Below are positions 37,073 through 49,759 of a DNA stretch of 64,000 nucleotides, one piece after another (within the stretch, counting starts at the first letter, position 1; each line of letters starts with the position of its first letter). The stretch is from contig CM065378.1 of NCBI GenBank assembly GCA_033060915.1, positions 6,920,001-6,984,000 on the forward strand, in the 5' to 3' direction. The notes beneath the pieces were generated by a model, which saw nothing but the letters and a program-made list of their open reading frames with translations, was not told the origin of the DNA and searched no databases. Origin of the DNA: Euryodendron excelsum. Taxonomy: Eukaryota > Streptophyta > Magnoliopsida > Ericales > Pentaphylacaceae. Made by a program: the position numbers and the translations under genes.

Positions 37073-40000
37073 GTCTTCTCTCTATATTATCTTTCTTCTC
37101 TTTCTTTCATCTTTTTATCTCTATCTCATGAAGCAAATCAAGATATCATTTCACTCATCACATAGTTGAAGAAATTCTTAAGTCCATTTTATATCAATCG
37201 GTCATCATGTGTTGAGTCGTTCAGACCTGCCAAGTGGAGGAAGGCATCAAGAAAATTTCTTCTAGGGTTTTCACATAGTACTTCAAAATTTTCAAAATGC
37301 TAGGGGCATTTTGTAACATGGTTACACAAGTAGGGCAGGTAAGGTTCATCACAATCCCAACCTTGCAGCAAACCCAGATTGAAGTTATGACTTTCATGTT
37401 GAACCCGCCTACCCTATTTAATTGCTCTCAATCTTGTCCCACTAGGGACATAGAGGGTTAACCCATTGCCCTAAAAAGTATAATATAAACCTCACTCAAA
37501 ATTCAAAGCTTAAGGTCTCATAAATACTATCATTACCACTATAGCTATAATTCTAAAGTCCATTGGGTAGAGTAATACATCTTCATCTGCCTCTTCCATT
37601 TTATAGAAGGAAATAGAGAAATTGAGAAGGAACATGATAAAGAAGCCAGTCATGCATGAAGATAGTCCAAGGAAGGCAATGAGGAAGGTATGGGACGCCC
37701 CTTCCCACCCCTGCTTCACCTCCTCTGCCCAGCCAGAAGAAACCCTGCCCTCAACCCCCCTCAGAGAAGCTTTTTTTTTTTTTTTTTTTTCCTCTCCTGA
37801 ACCCACGAAAGCTGTTTAAAACGCCACACTCTGCCCATGCCCCATCCCACCACATGAAACTAGTACTATCCAAGATACTAGAACAAGAAAAAGAAAAGAA
37901 ATTTCAAAGCATAAGAATTCTTGAGAAATTTGTAGATGCATTTACAAACAAACCATAGATTTACATAGCTGCACAAGGATGTGGCGCTTTTAAAAAAATT
38001 TGAAAAAATTGAACAACATAGCCTTTTTTTTTTTTTTTTGGAGCAATGGCATAGCCTAGTTGAGGGATAATCTCAGAAGTTGCAGACATGTGAATATAAA
38101 ATTGGAAAATTGAACTCATTAAGATGGAAAAAATTTGATGTTGCGAACTCATTAATGTTGAAAATTTTTAAAAATAAAAATAGACGTTAAATAGAGAAGT
38201 TGCTAACATATGAGCAGTGTAGACTCAGCAAGGACATTTCTTATCTAAGAAGCACAAAAATTTCCAAGGTGTCATGTCCCTATCAGACATGACACTCGCA
38301 GACACTCCCCAATATTGTGTTGACAAATGCTGGTCATACATGTATGGACTCGCAGACACTCCCCAATATTGTGTTGACAAATGTTGGTCATACATGCATC
38401 CATACATGTCTTATTATTTTTTTAATATTTTCAAAATTGGACACGCTTCGAACACTTGGAGAGACACATAAGCGCATCATTTAGATACCCATGTTTATCA
38501 CCTAGATACATATGAAACACGTTACAAGTTTGAAGAACATAACTTGGGGTACAATTGAAAAATAAAAATAATATGGTTTTATACTTAGTTTGAAATTTAA
38601 GCTATATATGGTTTTTAATTTTATTTAGTATTATCTTGTAATTTTTATGATCTTTAAATAAAATATTCCTATATGCGACATATCAAAAACATATTCAATA
38701 TTTTTTTGGGTTGTGTATTCACTGTGCTATGTCCTGTATTTTTTAAAAATCGTTGTGTCAGCATGCCCGTGTCCGTGTCCGTGTTTTGTTCGTGTCGTGT
38801 TATGTCTGTGTCGCGTGTCCATGCTAGTTAGATTCTTATGATGAGACGCAAGGAACAAAATTTTCATTTGTTTTCTTCGAAATTGCCGAAACGAAACACC
38901 AATGGAACAACTAAAACTCTATTGTTTCCATCACAACACACTGGAACATTAAAAAATGCATCATCCCAAAACATTTTCAAAATGTTTCCATTTCCGAGCC
39001 AACCGAAACGATCTTTCGAAATAAAATTTTGATCCTTGATGAGACAGTGAGTTGTTGATAACAGCCGATGATCGTCATGCGAGAGAGAGTGAAGCCGATA
39101 GTGGTGTGGTGAACAGTAGAGAGAGAGAGAGAGAGAGAGAGAGAAAATAGTGATGAGAGAGAGATAGGGTTACAAGTGGGGATGGGTAGCAGGGGCCGTG
39201 GTGGTTGTGCAAAAGAGAAAGCTCATGATAGTAATGATTGCGCATCAGAGAAAGTAAAAGGAGGGGACAGATTGAACAAACCCTACTCTCTTTTATATAT
39301 AGTACAAACATGTTTATATGTAATATATGTATATATATATAGAATAGAGGTATTTAAGTAACTTAAGATGGTGATCAGGTAAGGGGCAGGTGGACCCCCC
39401 CGACTCCCAATAACGCCTTGAACCAGTTTCGAGTTATGATCCTCTTCTCCAAACCAACCCCAATATGATAAATATCTTGGCAAAACCATCCCAATAGGGG
39501 CGGGCTACAAAATAGATTAGGTTAAATTGCCATCCCTATCTTTGATGCAAAATCATGTCATAAAATCTAAATTTCAAACAAAACACCAAAACAGAGAGAG
39601 AAAAAAAAGGTCAAACAGTAGAAAAGCAAGAAAATTTTTTCCACTTGTTGGGGCATGCTGGGGGTTGGGGGAGGAAACAAAACTTATAAAGCCTCAGTTG
39701 CATAAAATTATTTAATCCTAAGAGAGTTGGCCTGTGTACCAAAGAGATAAAACCACATAAATTTAGATTACCTCATGCTCCAAACTGAAAGACAACTTCC
39801 TGTCAGTTCCCGTATGTTTGCCTAGAAAATACACAAAACAAAATAAATTATGTCTCCTTAACATCCAATAAACAATAAAAAATAACAACTTTAATACCCC
39901 TCCGCCACCAAAAACCCAAGCAAAAAAAAAAGAGTAAAAATTGCAAGTTGTCTTACAAGAGTAAGCTTCAAGGCATCCTTTGATGGTACGCTCTCCAAGA

Positions 40001-40437
40001 TTCACATGACTTAAGAAATCATTTATACTGGAAAACATAATAAATCACTGCTTAATAAGAAACAAACCATACAAAAGTAACAGAAAGTCAAAATACTTCC
40101 TCTGTTGTCATTCTTTTTATCCAATATTACATTCTGAGATGTCCCAAATGATTGCATGATTTTACAATATTATGCTTTTTAAATGAGTGTGAATGTATTT
40201 AATAGAACAAATTAAAGGGATACTTTGAAAATTTAGAATATTAGTTAGGCACGAACACATTTGATGCATGCTCCCGTTAAAAATAGGATTTTTCATAGTG
40301 GACAAAAAGAAGGGGATACAGGGAATAGAATAGTCATCAAATCTGATGAGGGAAGTGCAAGTGTACTACTATGCTTTTGTTTCAACTAAACATTTTGATA
40401 ATTACCGTTCAAGAGGAGTGTATTCCAAATACTTCAT
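34066..40437 (-). CDS. MAF1: MAF1 homologue, repressor of RNA polymerase III (224 aa)
   Basis: Ten coding exons in transcript order: 40437-40406, 40027-39957, 39821-39772, 35644-35571, 35489-35427, 35098-35011, 34619-34557, 34484-34405, 34327-34256, 34147-34066. All borders are GT-AG and the phases match; total 675 bases. Family landmarks are all present: MKYLEYTPLERINDFLSHVN and GERTIKGCLEAYSCKHTGTD at the start, SRKTLIYLILTLNHMYPDYDFSAV and SWDSFKQIFDAY in the middle, then WSFMFFFYNRKLKRVVSF (about 175-192) and the acidic tail EEDGEIFDDMDM. MAF1 binds RNA polymerase III and represses tRNA, 5S rRNA and other class III genes under stress or low nutrients, downstream of TOR signalling. The length is typical for plant MAF1. 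Intron 3 is 4.1 kb and full of repeats, and a 5' leader intron of about 3.8 kb is likely. Identification is firm; expression was not tested. Confidence 0.95.
36995..37072 (+). repeat. (CT)n(AT)n microsatellite in MAF1 intron 3
   Basis: About 52 bases of CT followed by about 24 bases of AT; read as AT then AG on the transcribed strand. Confidence 0.95.
38294..38400 (+). repeat. 54-base tandem duplication in MAF1 intron 3
   Basis: ACTCGCAGACACTCCCCAAT begins copies at 38294 and 38348, with one or two differences. It lies inside a longer region (about 38270-38830) rich in GTGTC/GACAC words, ending in repeated CCGTGTCCGTGT; a smaller region of the same style is at about 36200-36265. Probably an unclassified DNA element. 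Confidence 0.75.
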
Positions 40438-40490
40438 GATTGGTGTATCAAAGGCAAACAATGACTTCAATGTGGTCGATGCCTATCTTC

Positions 40491-43400
40491 ACTAAAAATC
40501 TTCCCAGAAGTTCTGCATTCAAAATAAAAGAACCCTGATTCTTTCTCCAAATAATATCTCCCCTCTCTACTTGAAACAATTAATATGCTGACATTGATGC
40601 TTTTGTCCAAGAGAGTTATAAAATGCAACAATTAGTTTCCAAGAACTACTTCACCTAGTATATTCATCAAAACAACCAGAGGCCCTGCATGATGTGAAAG
40701 TCAAACAAAACAATGAATCGAATAACCAAACTTATCATGCCACTTTATATGTATACATTTATGGAGTATTGAGTGACCTTAAACTAGTTATAAAATGCAA
40801 CAATTCTCAATATTATACTTCAGTTCCTAATGCTTTCTCCAAATGATATCCCCACTCTCTATTTGAAACAATTAAATATGCTAACATTGATGCTTCTGTC
40901 AAACAGAATTATAAAATGGAACAATTAGTTTTTCAAGAACTACTTCAACTTATATGGTATTCATCAAAACAACCACATGGTAAGTTAAATTCTGAAGGTT
41001 CAATGGACAAACTGCTACTGCAATTCTTTGAAGATCTCTATTGTCCTCTGCCATAGACAAAACAACTAACGAAAATCTTTAAGCTTCAGCTGTATCTATT
41101 AGCTTATACACGAAGTTAAATTTTGCTAGTGTTATCAAGGCAAAGAATAGAGCTACAACTGGTCTTCATAAGACTCTTAACTTGTCATGAGCTATGTTAC
41201 ATGGGCTCAATTATGGATCACGGGTGTGGGTAGATCTCTATGAGTCGGATTCATCTAATTCTCATGTCCAAAGACATCTGGACACACAACTAGTTTCGTA
41301 TTTCTTAAATAATGTTTTTATTTTTAAAATAAAATAGTATTTACAAACTAATATAAAGCATGTAATGCATAAAATGGAATTCTTATATATAGTCATATAG
41401 TAAACTCAACTATTAATATATACGTGTTGAGTGCATGTTCAACTACACATATCGGACAAATATTCATAATGTTACCCAAGTGACATTATCTGACACGAGT
41501 GATTCAAAAGTTCCTACAAATATTCAAAAGTTCCTAGTGTATTTCTTTGGAAACTCTTCTTTAGTATGATTCCTTGAGGAAATCCTTTTTTAGTAAGTGG
41601 CATCCACCAAACCAACCATATTTCTTACTTTTTTATCATGTCTACAGAACTAATAATGGAGACAACTATTTGGCTCTATCATGGATATAATATAGGAGTT
41701 AGTAGCAAAGCTGTTCTTTGATAAACACCAAAAGGCCATGATGTGCTATGGGACCTTAAGGAAGGAGTTAAAATCACCTACAATTAAGTAAATATGGGCT
41801 AGGCTTTGGCTCTCAGGTTTATGGTTTAGAAGACAAGACTAGGGCCTAACGCCTAGGGGTAGAATAAAAATAAAACTGGTTCTCTTATAAATTAAAAAAA
41901 AAGAGAAAATGTAAAACTGGCAGGTTTACAACTCACCCAAAAACAAAAGAAAAGTTTTTGAGATCCTTAAGACAGCAAAGAAAACCAAAATTTTGGGGAG
42001 TAAAATGTTGGGTTAAGATGGGTTAGAGAATAAGAACAGAAGCAACATAACACAAAGAGTGGGGGGGAAAAAAGGAATAGAACAATAAAGAGAATAGAAA
42101 GCTTAGAATCTCTCCAATTCCTCCTACAATCTCACCTAGAAAAAATTAATTGGGTCTCCCCATTGTCACTACAAGATTCTTATTTGTGTAGAAGCATAAT
42201 AAATTTGACATAGAATCTTTCCTACACCAAAAGAAAGGAGGTTTTTTTTGTTGCACGTGTGTGTGGTGGGGAATGCTGATAACTGAAAGAGAGACACACT
42301 CATGTCCCCACTGGAATTTGACCCCTGCACCTCTCTCCTTTGAGAGTGTTAGGCAAATCAAACAACTAACTCAAACACCTAATTCCTTTTTTTGTTTTAG
42401 TTTCTCCTTTTTTGCCACATAGTGTTGTGAAAGTGTATAGCTTAAGGAGTTTATGAGGCAATCAGCAATCCTCCATGGAACTCCAATCTATGCAAGGCAA
42501 AAAGCAATATATCTGACAACTAACTGTTGTAACTAAAGCCACTTCCTAAGAGATAGATAAAGTCAAACCAAACAACATTCCTTGAGAGAAATAAATACAA
42601 GGAGATTTGACCTAGTTATTAGAATTAACAAAATCATATAACTTGCATGGAGCATCTAGATGATAATTAGAGACTGCTTAATTTTCATTTAAACAAAGGC
42701 AATATAGATCGCATGATGAAAGTTACCGAGAACAGACTAGAAAATGAGTTTAAATCACGATACAAGTAAATTTTTTAGACAGTAAAGAAGCCTTCATGGG
42801 GACAACGGCAGGCAAGCTACTAATGGTGAATTTGATATTGACTTTATACAATGATAAACCAAGTTTCTTTCTTATATTGGATAACCACACAAACACATCC
42901 ATAATGTGATGCGAGTTTCACCTTGATTTGACACTGCAATTCACATGTTGCTACAACCAAAAGTTAAATTTGAAACAAATATATATACCCACATGAACTA
43001 TGAAGTCATTGTATAAGAATCTCACAGAACTATTTCACTTCTACTTCAAAATGTATCATTAAATTCATCACCTATTCATGACTAACTAGGAAGATTTCAC
43101 AACCTAAATCAATCAAACTGCTTTATTTAGATTACCTTCCTGTCAACAAGTCATTGATATTATCATAGTATAATCAGCGACCATGTTGAACAAACAGAGA
43201 TAGAAGTAGCAGCTAACTAACAATCATCTTCTTTGGGGTTTCTCTTTTTCCTCCTCCCAATCATACATTTCGAAATGCTGGTCCCCGTCAAGCAGACTTC
43301 ACCAAACCCTTAATTCCTTTTTCTTTTCCTTTTCCTTTTTTGCTTTCTGGTGTAATGAAGAACATGCAATAGGAATTCGGGGGCTTTATATGGAGCATCA

Positions 43401-44325
43401 TCCATCCAATAAGGGCAAAACCTAACTCAAATGTTCATTCTTCATGATATACATGTTAGACACATGTTTTTGATATGATCATTGTATAATCAGTATCCAC
43501 GATAGACAAGCAACAATTGAACTTGCAGAATATCAATTATAACCCGTGGCTGCAAACTTTCCCCTTGATACTTGCTTAGTCACTTGTGTAGTGAAAAAAC
43601 TAGAGACAAACAGCAAACCACAATTCTGTTCTCTGGCTTTAGTCATGGCTTAGTCACAATTCACAAAGGACCAAAACCAAAACCAAAACCAAAATCACTC
43701 TAAGCGTCTTTTTCTTTTTTTGTTCTTTTTTACCTTCAGTAAAATCAAACAACACCATCCACTCCAAAATTGAGCCTAGGCGTCAATATAAAAATGATCC
43801 TCTAATCTCTTTCCTTCTAGAATCAACATTGAAAAACCCAAATTCCTAAACTTTTCCATCTCAAACTATCAGACTGAATGTTACGAAATCTTAAACGAAA
43901 TACCAGTTAGATTCCTCTAAATTTCCGTCCAAATCATTAATGCATACTAAAACGGCCAAATTAAAAATAAAATAAAATAAACTTACTTCGGAATGTTCCC
44001 TAAATTGGACGAATGTCCCAAATTAACACACAAACGGATATTTTTAACTTCTTAATTCGTCCATATGCAAGGTCTTTCGCGAATACGTAGCGAATTTACA
44101 ACTCTTGTAATTACATAACAACAAAACAAACAAACAACAGAGTTCTAAGTTCGCATAGATCTAAATCCACGTACATCAAACAAAAGCCCATGCACCAATA
44201 TCAATAATTTGAAAAAATTTGTATTGTACATATAAGTACGAACATATGACGTTTTAGTAACACGCAGTACCTATATATATAAAATGAACCAATGCATAGA
44301 AATTTGAATCGAAAAAGCAACATAC
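40491..44325 (-). other. Probable 5' leader intron of MAF1
   Basis: Donor CAG|GTATGT at 44326/44325 and a possible acceptor TTTTTAG before 40491. No gene is seen within. It holds a dispersed direct repeat (40537-40977) and a possible reverse SINE-like stretch near 42250-42370 (GGTCAAATTCC B-box-like). Confidence 0.55.
40537..40977 (+). repeat. Direct repeat of about 145 bases with spacer
   Basis: TTTCTCCAAATAATATC...ATCAAAACAACCA at about 40537-40680 recurs at about 40830-40975 with roughly 10% differences, separated by about 150 bases. Confidence 0.75.
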
Positions 44326-44430
44326 CTGAGCAAGAATTAAGAACCTAACGCCCCAGAGAAATCGAGAGAAAGGGGAGGGAGAGAGAGTTTCTATGTTACT
44401 CTGCTTGGGTTCACCAAACGGTCGATCTGT
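44326..44430 (-). promoter_or_regulatory. Probable MAF1 first (non-coding) exon and promoter region
   Basis: On the minus strand, a CT-rich stretch (CTCTCTCTCCCTCCCCTTTC) precedes TTCTTGCTCAG|GTATGT, a strong donor. This is typical of a plant 5' UTR exon followed by a leader intron. The transcription start probably lies near 44400-44500; no TATA box was assigned. Confidence 0.5.
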
Positions 44431-44799
44431 GAATAATTTGAGCCCTAAATTCGAATATTCGGTTCTTTCTTTGTGCTTGGGGGATTTGATTGAGATGGGT
44501 AGAACCGTGGGCGGGGTGGGCAACAATGTAGTGTTTTTACGGAACAAATCTGGGAATGCTGCTCCATAATCGGACGGTTCAGAGGTCAGCCTTGTCCACA
44601 AAAAGTCCAACTCAACGTGTGAGATGAATTCGATGGTCAACGCTGGTTGGACAGGTGGCTTGCGGTGATGGAGTGGGCTATCCCGGTTGTCTCTCCCATT
44701 GCTTTGGGTTGCAACAATTGAGAAATGAAAAACAGAAGGTACCTCAATTTGTTCGCACCAACTTTCCTTCCGCAAATTTTAAAAATATGTATTAAAATC

Positions 44800-46320
44800 T
44801 AATGTTATGTTTGAATTTTAAATTTATTAAAAAAAATTATTAAAAAAAATAAGGGAATGAGGAATTTTTTATTTTTCATTTTCTTTCACAATCAAATATA
44901 AAATATCATTTTATATCATTTTTTTTTCTTAACAAATTTGGGATGCAGACACAACATAACATTATAAGTTATATGAGAGAAGTTAAGGGTTAACTACACT
45001 TTGGGCTATCTTCAAAAGAAATTAAACTTTGGGCTACTAAACTCTGAAGTGCTGAACCTGTTAATGAGAGAAACAAGTTAAAACTTCTAACATTTCTCTT
45101 CTAATATAGTGTAAGATATTTTTGGTCTTTGGTTAACAAATGTGCATTTTTTAAAATACCTTTGATATCAACATAAGTGAGATTTCATGACTATTTTAGC
45201 CTCTTTTTTTTTTTTGTCTCTGAGGTGGTTTACAATATTTCACAGCCATGAAATCCTCCTCTTTGTGGTTTTCTCTTTACTTGATATGGAATAACATACC
45301 ATTTTGACCAAAAAAAGAAAAACCTGACTTCAATGTTAAGGACACATTTGATTAGGTCCCGGTTCTTATTTTTTTAGTTTCATACTCTAGAAATTACCAA
45401 GACGACATTTAGTTAATTGTTTTCAAAAACTATTTCTGGATAATTTTTCTTAAAGCAATTCAGTTTGAGAAAACAACAAAAAAAATAGTTTTCAGAATAA
45501 AGTGATATCGATTCATGGTTTAAAAGATCAAAGTGTAATTAACCCCATTTTTTTTAATTATTATAAAATGGGGAACCACTTTAACTTACTTTTTAATGTT
45601 GGATGACTTAAATTGAAGAAGAAGAAAAAAAGTTGAGTGATGGTATTAAAGTTTGAGGCAAAGTTAGAGGACAAAATGATTATTTATCCAAAAATAACTT
45701 TGTTCTCCATAGTTACATAAACTCACTTCGAGAGTTTTTCTTGAAAATGGTTTTCAAAACTAAGTCAATACTCTCATGAAATTTTAAATAAACTTTCTAA
45801 AAAGCATTTTTTAGACGTTTCAGAAACTTTGAAGAAGTTTGTCAAAATTCTTTAAAAATATTGAATAAACTCCCTAGAAACACTCTTCTCATAATTTCTA
45901 CTATTTTCACGCTCTCAAAATTTATTGTTTTATTAAGAAATTATATTTCAAATTTTCTTTTATATTGCTTTTTTAAAATTGTTAATAAAATTTCTAGAGA
46001 ATATCTTATTTGATCTTGTGTCACCTAACATTTTCCATTTCTTAATATTTTTGAACTACATTTTACATTTTCGTTGCTATTTTCCCTATTGGCACTATAT
46101 AATCATTATAAAGAAATGGTTAAGAACATTTAATAAGGAAATAAAATAAAGTTGAGGTAGTATGGTACTACTTTGTTATTATTTGCGGTATATATATTTG
46201 TTAGGTCTTCACTCTAAAGCTTAAATCTAAGTGGTCAGAGTTGTACTATCATACCACCTAATATTTATCCATTTATTAAAATTGCCTAATTATATTCAAA
46301 TGAATTGTTGTAAAAAACTA
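44800..46320. other. Intergenic stretch upstream of MAF1
   Basis: AT-rich with many A and T runs. No exon or defined element was recognised. Confidence 0.4.
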
Positions 46321-46525
46321 AGAGCCCGTTTGGTACAGTTTTTTTTTATAACTTTTTTGACTTATAAGCAAAAAAATTAGAATTTTTTTGTTTTTTGTTT
46401 TTATAAGCTAAAGATAAGTAAAAAAGTAAAAAAAAAAAAGCAATAAAGTTAAAAAAATTGACTTTTTTACTTATAAGCTAAAAAAAAAAAGTTAGGCCAA
46501 AATACCCTAACAAATGGGCCATAAA
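46321..46525. mobile_element. MITE family 2, copy 2
   Basis: Starts AGAGCCCGTTTGGTACAG and ends AACAAATGGGCC. The inner words TTTTTTGACTTATAAGC and TTACTTATAAGCTAAAAA are in opposite orientation. This copy has the clearest GCCCGTTTG ends of the family. Confidence 0.7.
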
Positions 46526-46567
46526 AGGACAAAAAGACTACATATATACTCACTGTATAACAAAAAA

Positions 46568-46735
46568 GTAATGTTACGTATATGCTGACCGACCACGCCT
46601 CCAACCATTCCTACTGAGTTGACACGCGCTAATAAGTAGACCAATTCTTACTCTCTCTCTCTACCTATCAACGTGTGCCAACTCAGTAAGAATGGTTGGA
46701 GGTGTAGTTGATAAGCGTGTACGGTGCATCAATGA
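46568..46735. mobile_element. MITE with arms of about 50 bases
   Basis: The left arm (about 46568-46624) contains CCACGCCTCCAACCATTCCT and ACTGAGTTGACACG. The right arm (about 46670-46723) is its inverted copy, containing CGTGTGCCAACTCAG and AATGGTTGGAGGTGTAG. The loop is about 45 bases with a CT run. A foldback or MITE structure. Confidence 0.75.
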
Positions 46736-47232
46736 TAACAAAATGTCCTAAAAAATAAATTTTGTGAGGATTATCACAACTGCTTAAAAAAGGTTAAATC
46801 GGTAATTTTACAATTCCAACCCACTTAACTGAATAACACATGAGTTAATAAGTTAGTGGGAATTAGGGACACGCGTGTGCCTCCAATCTATGCAATTGAA
46901 TGACTTTATATTCAAACAAGTTGAGTTTGCTACTTAAGGGGGTGCTTAGGTAATCTGAAAACGGACTAGGCCAAGTCCACTTCAATAAAAGTTAGAATTC
47001 TGAAAAATCACCCCTTTCTTGGTTTGATTTTAATTAGGCTTTACACGTTTTTCTGAAATAATTGTGGCCTGGCATAACTTTCAAATGTGTTTACCGGATA
47101 CTTGTTTAAAACCAGTTAAGTAATCCTGTCTCTAAAACTGGTTTTTGGCTCTTCGCAAATAGGCCTTAATTAAGTTTGAAAGGGCATCGTGAGTGTAGTG
47201 GACTAGTGATTGATATCAAGTATTTGCATAAA

Positions 47233-47415
47233 GAGTAATGCTATACAATCAAAAAATTCATACAAAATTTATCACTAGAATAATGTGTCTAAGTTGTGAT
47301 TCTATTACTTCATAATAAAAAACCTATCAAGATGCATGTTAATTACAAAATTATTATTGCCACATTATTCTGATGCAAAATTTTGTACAATAATTCTAAA
47401 AGAATAATATTTTCC
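47233..47415. mobile_element. MITE family 1, copy 5
   Basis: Opens GAGTAATGCTATACAATC, with internal TACAAAATTTATCACTAGAATAA-type words and an AGAATAATATTTTCC end. The closest relative is copy 4 at 21423. Confidence 0.75.
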
Positions 47416-49289
47416 TTGCATAAAAACCAAAAAAATATAAGGATAAATATATTTTTTTATATAAACAAATTCACACAATCATGAGTTTGTGATAGTAATA
47501 AAGGGTCATTAGCTTCCTCTATTTTATGCAAATCATGAATAAAAGAACAAGTGAATTTTGTTTTTTTTTTTGAGGATAAGAACAAGTGAATTTCATATGG
47601 CTACTTTATGTTCAAATAGCATAGGGCCTCAAATCTCAATCCTTTCCTTGGACATTGTTGCCCTTTCAAACTTTAACTTTCAAACCAATTCATCAAAAAA
47701 CTGAAGAAAATATCTCACAAATAGTGTATGGAAGACACAAATCTTCTTGATTCAATATACCTTCAGTTTTATTTCCTCATTTTTTTGTGGAAAAGCTGTT
47801 GGCATTTGGGTCGGGTTTGGACCCAACTTGAGCTCGATGGCGGCCAGACTTGGTATATGGATTACAGCTTTTATTGTAGGTGTGGAACAGTAACAACTTT
47901 ACGTTGTAATTCTTGGAGTCTCTATAAACAATGTAAAGTCAAATAATATGTATAATATAGATACAAGAGAGCGATATAATGTCTCTCTCATCTCTCTCCG
48001 TGCAAAAGAACTCTGTGAGGCGTCTATATATGTTATGAATAGTGTAGATGTTGTAATATGTTTGAAAACATCAAAGTGTGTAAAACTTTCTAGTGTTTGT
48101 GTTCTAGACTAGATTTTCGGTTAGACCATAAAATATTTGTTGCTTCGGGAAGAAATCAAAGAATTTCATGAGAATTGTACAAGATTCGTTCGTTTTTTTT
48201 CCTCCAACAGATGGTTGGAACTTCATAGAGGTTCAACTGTTAATGAAAGGTCCACTAGCGATCAGAAATTATTGAGAAAACAATTTTTGCTTCTGCATAT
48301 TCGAACTCCTCCAAAAGCCTTAGCTCAATATAGGCAATCCAAATTAAGCAGTTGGGACACTAAATTCCTCACCTCATCCCAATCCAATCTACAATAGTTA
48401 AGAACACCTCCAAAATTTACGTACGGATAATCTCAATTTTTAATATATCAAGTTCCAATGTTAAATTATGCTTGTATTATACCTCAGTAAGAGCACTTAT
48501 AATTTTATCTTCATTATTTGACATATGTGAAGTGTTTACAACTAAAATTAATACCGAAGAATCGATTATGCAGAAAATAGAAATTTTGAATGACAGAGCA
48601 AAGTCTGATTTTCTCAACTCACCAAGTTTGGTTGAGCTAATATTTAGAAACTGGAACCCTTGCTATGAACCATCGTATCCAAATGGACCTTAAACAAACA
48701 AATAAAATGAAAAAGAATATTATCTTACAGAATTCATTACATTTCATATTCTGTATATATATGAAATTTATATATACACTGATCCATACTTATACATTGA
48801 CATCTTGAAATATTAATGATCTGTTTTTCTAAAATGTCTACATAACCACAACAAATAAACTAGCTAGGAGAAACACTAAGGGCAACCGCGACTGCTCAAC
48901 ACATCCAATGGGCGGCCACGGTTGCTCTTAGCAACGCTCATAAGCTAGACCAAAGAAGAAGGGAAAAAAAAAAAGAAAAAAATAGGGAACTAATGTAAAC
49001 ATAAACAAGAAGCCATGAATTACCTTCAAGAAAACAAAGATTTCAGTTACTTGGATCTCAATCCTCCATTGCTAAAGCTATGACACATCCACAAAAAAAA
49101 AAAAAAAAAAGGGAGTGTTAAACATACTGATCAAGAAGCCACACATTGCCTCAAAGGAGAACAGATATTTTCAAAGAAAAACAAAGATTTTCAAAGCACC
49201 AGGTACTGTTATTGCCCTACACTAGTGCATGCAAAGATTTGTTCACTATTTTACAAATTTTAGCACACATTTCCAAAAAAACATGCATT
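47416..49289. other. Intergenic stretch, nothing firm
   Basis: Contains an 86-codon open frame at 48137-48397 with no family match and no supporting structure. A CTCTCTCATCTCTCTC-rich, LTR-like patch lies near 47930-48110 without a partner. No gene is supported. Confidence 0.35.
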
Positions 49290-49294
49290 ATATC

Positions 49295-49452
49295 TGTTAT
49301 AAGGGAGGTATGTAAAAAAGAATATACTGCATTGAGTGATTTATTGTGTATACAATGAGTTTGTTTATATTACAAAAGAAGATAGGAAGAAGTCTATTCT
49401 AACTGATGTGGGATAGACAAATCTAACAAGAAGATAAATATATATGCTAACA
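49295..49452 (-). repeat. 3' LTR of copia element 2
   Basis: 158 bases with TG...CA ends. Shorter than its partner because it lacks an internal repeat of an AAATAAATATATAC-type segment. Confidence 0.85.
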
Positions 49453-49759
49453 TTTCCCCTCAAACTCAAGGTGGTTGAGTAGAAATCAGATATAGTTTGA
49501 AAACTAAATCATGAAATCGTCTTGGAAGATGGAATTTGGTAAAGATATCAACAGTTTGACAAGTAGATATTATAGAGAAAAGATGAACACTATCACGAAC
49601 AACATGCTATCGAATAAAGTGACAATCAATCTCGATGTCCTTAGTGTGAGAATGAAAACATTATTGTGAGCTATCATAATAACATTGTGATTGTCACAAT
49701 GAATAACAGTAGCACTAGAATGATAGACGCCCATGTTTTAAAGTAATCATCGAAGCTAG

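Noticed and set aside
44254..44775. 173-codon open frame on the minus strand
   Set aside because: It covers the MAF1 promoter and 5' leader, reads through a strong splice donor at 44326, and shows no domain. It is the longest frame outside the elements but looks like chance.
48137..48397. 86-codon plus-strand frame
   Set aside because: No family motif, no supporting splice or promoter context, and no homologous copy in the window.
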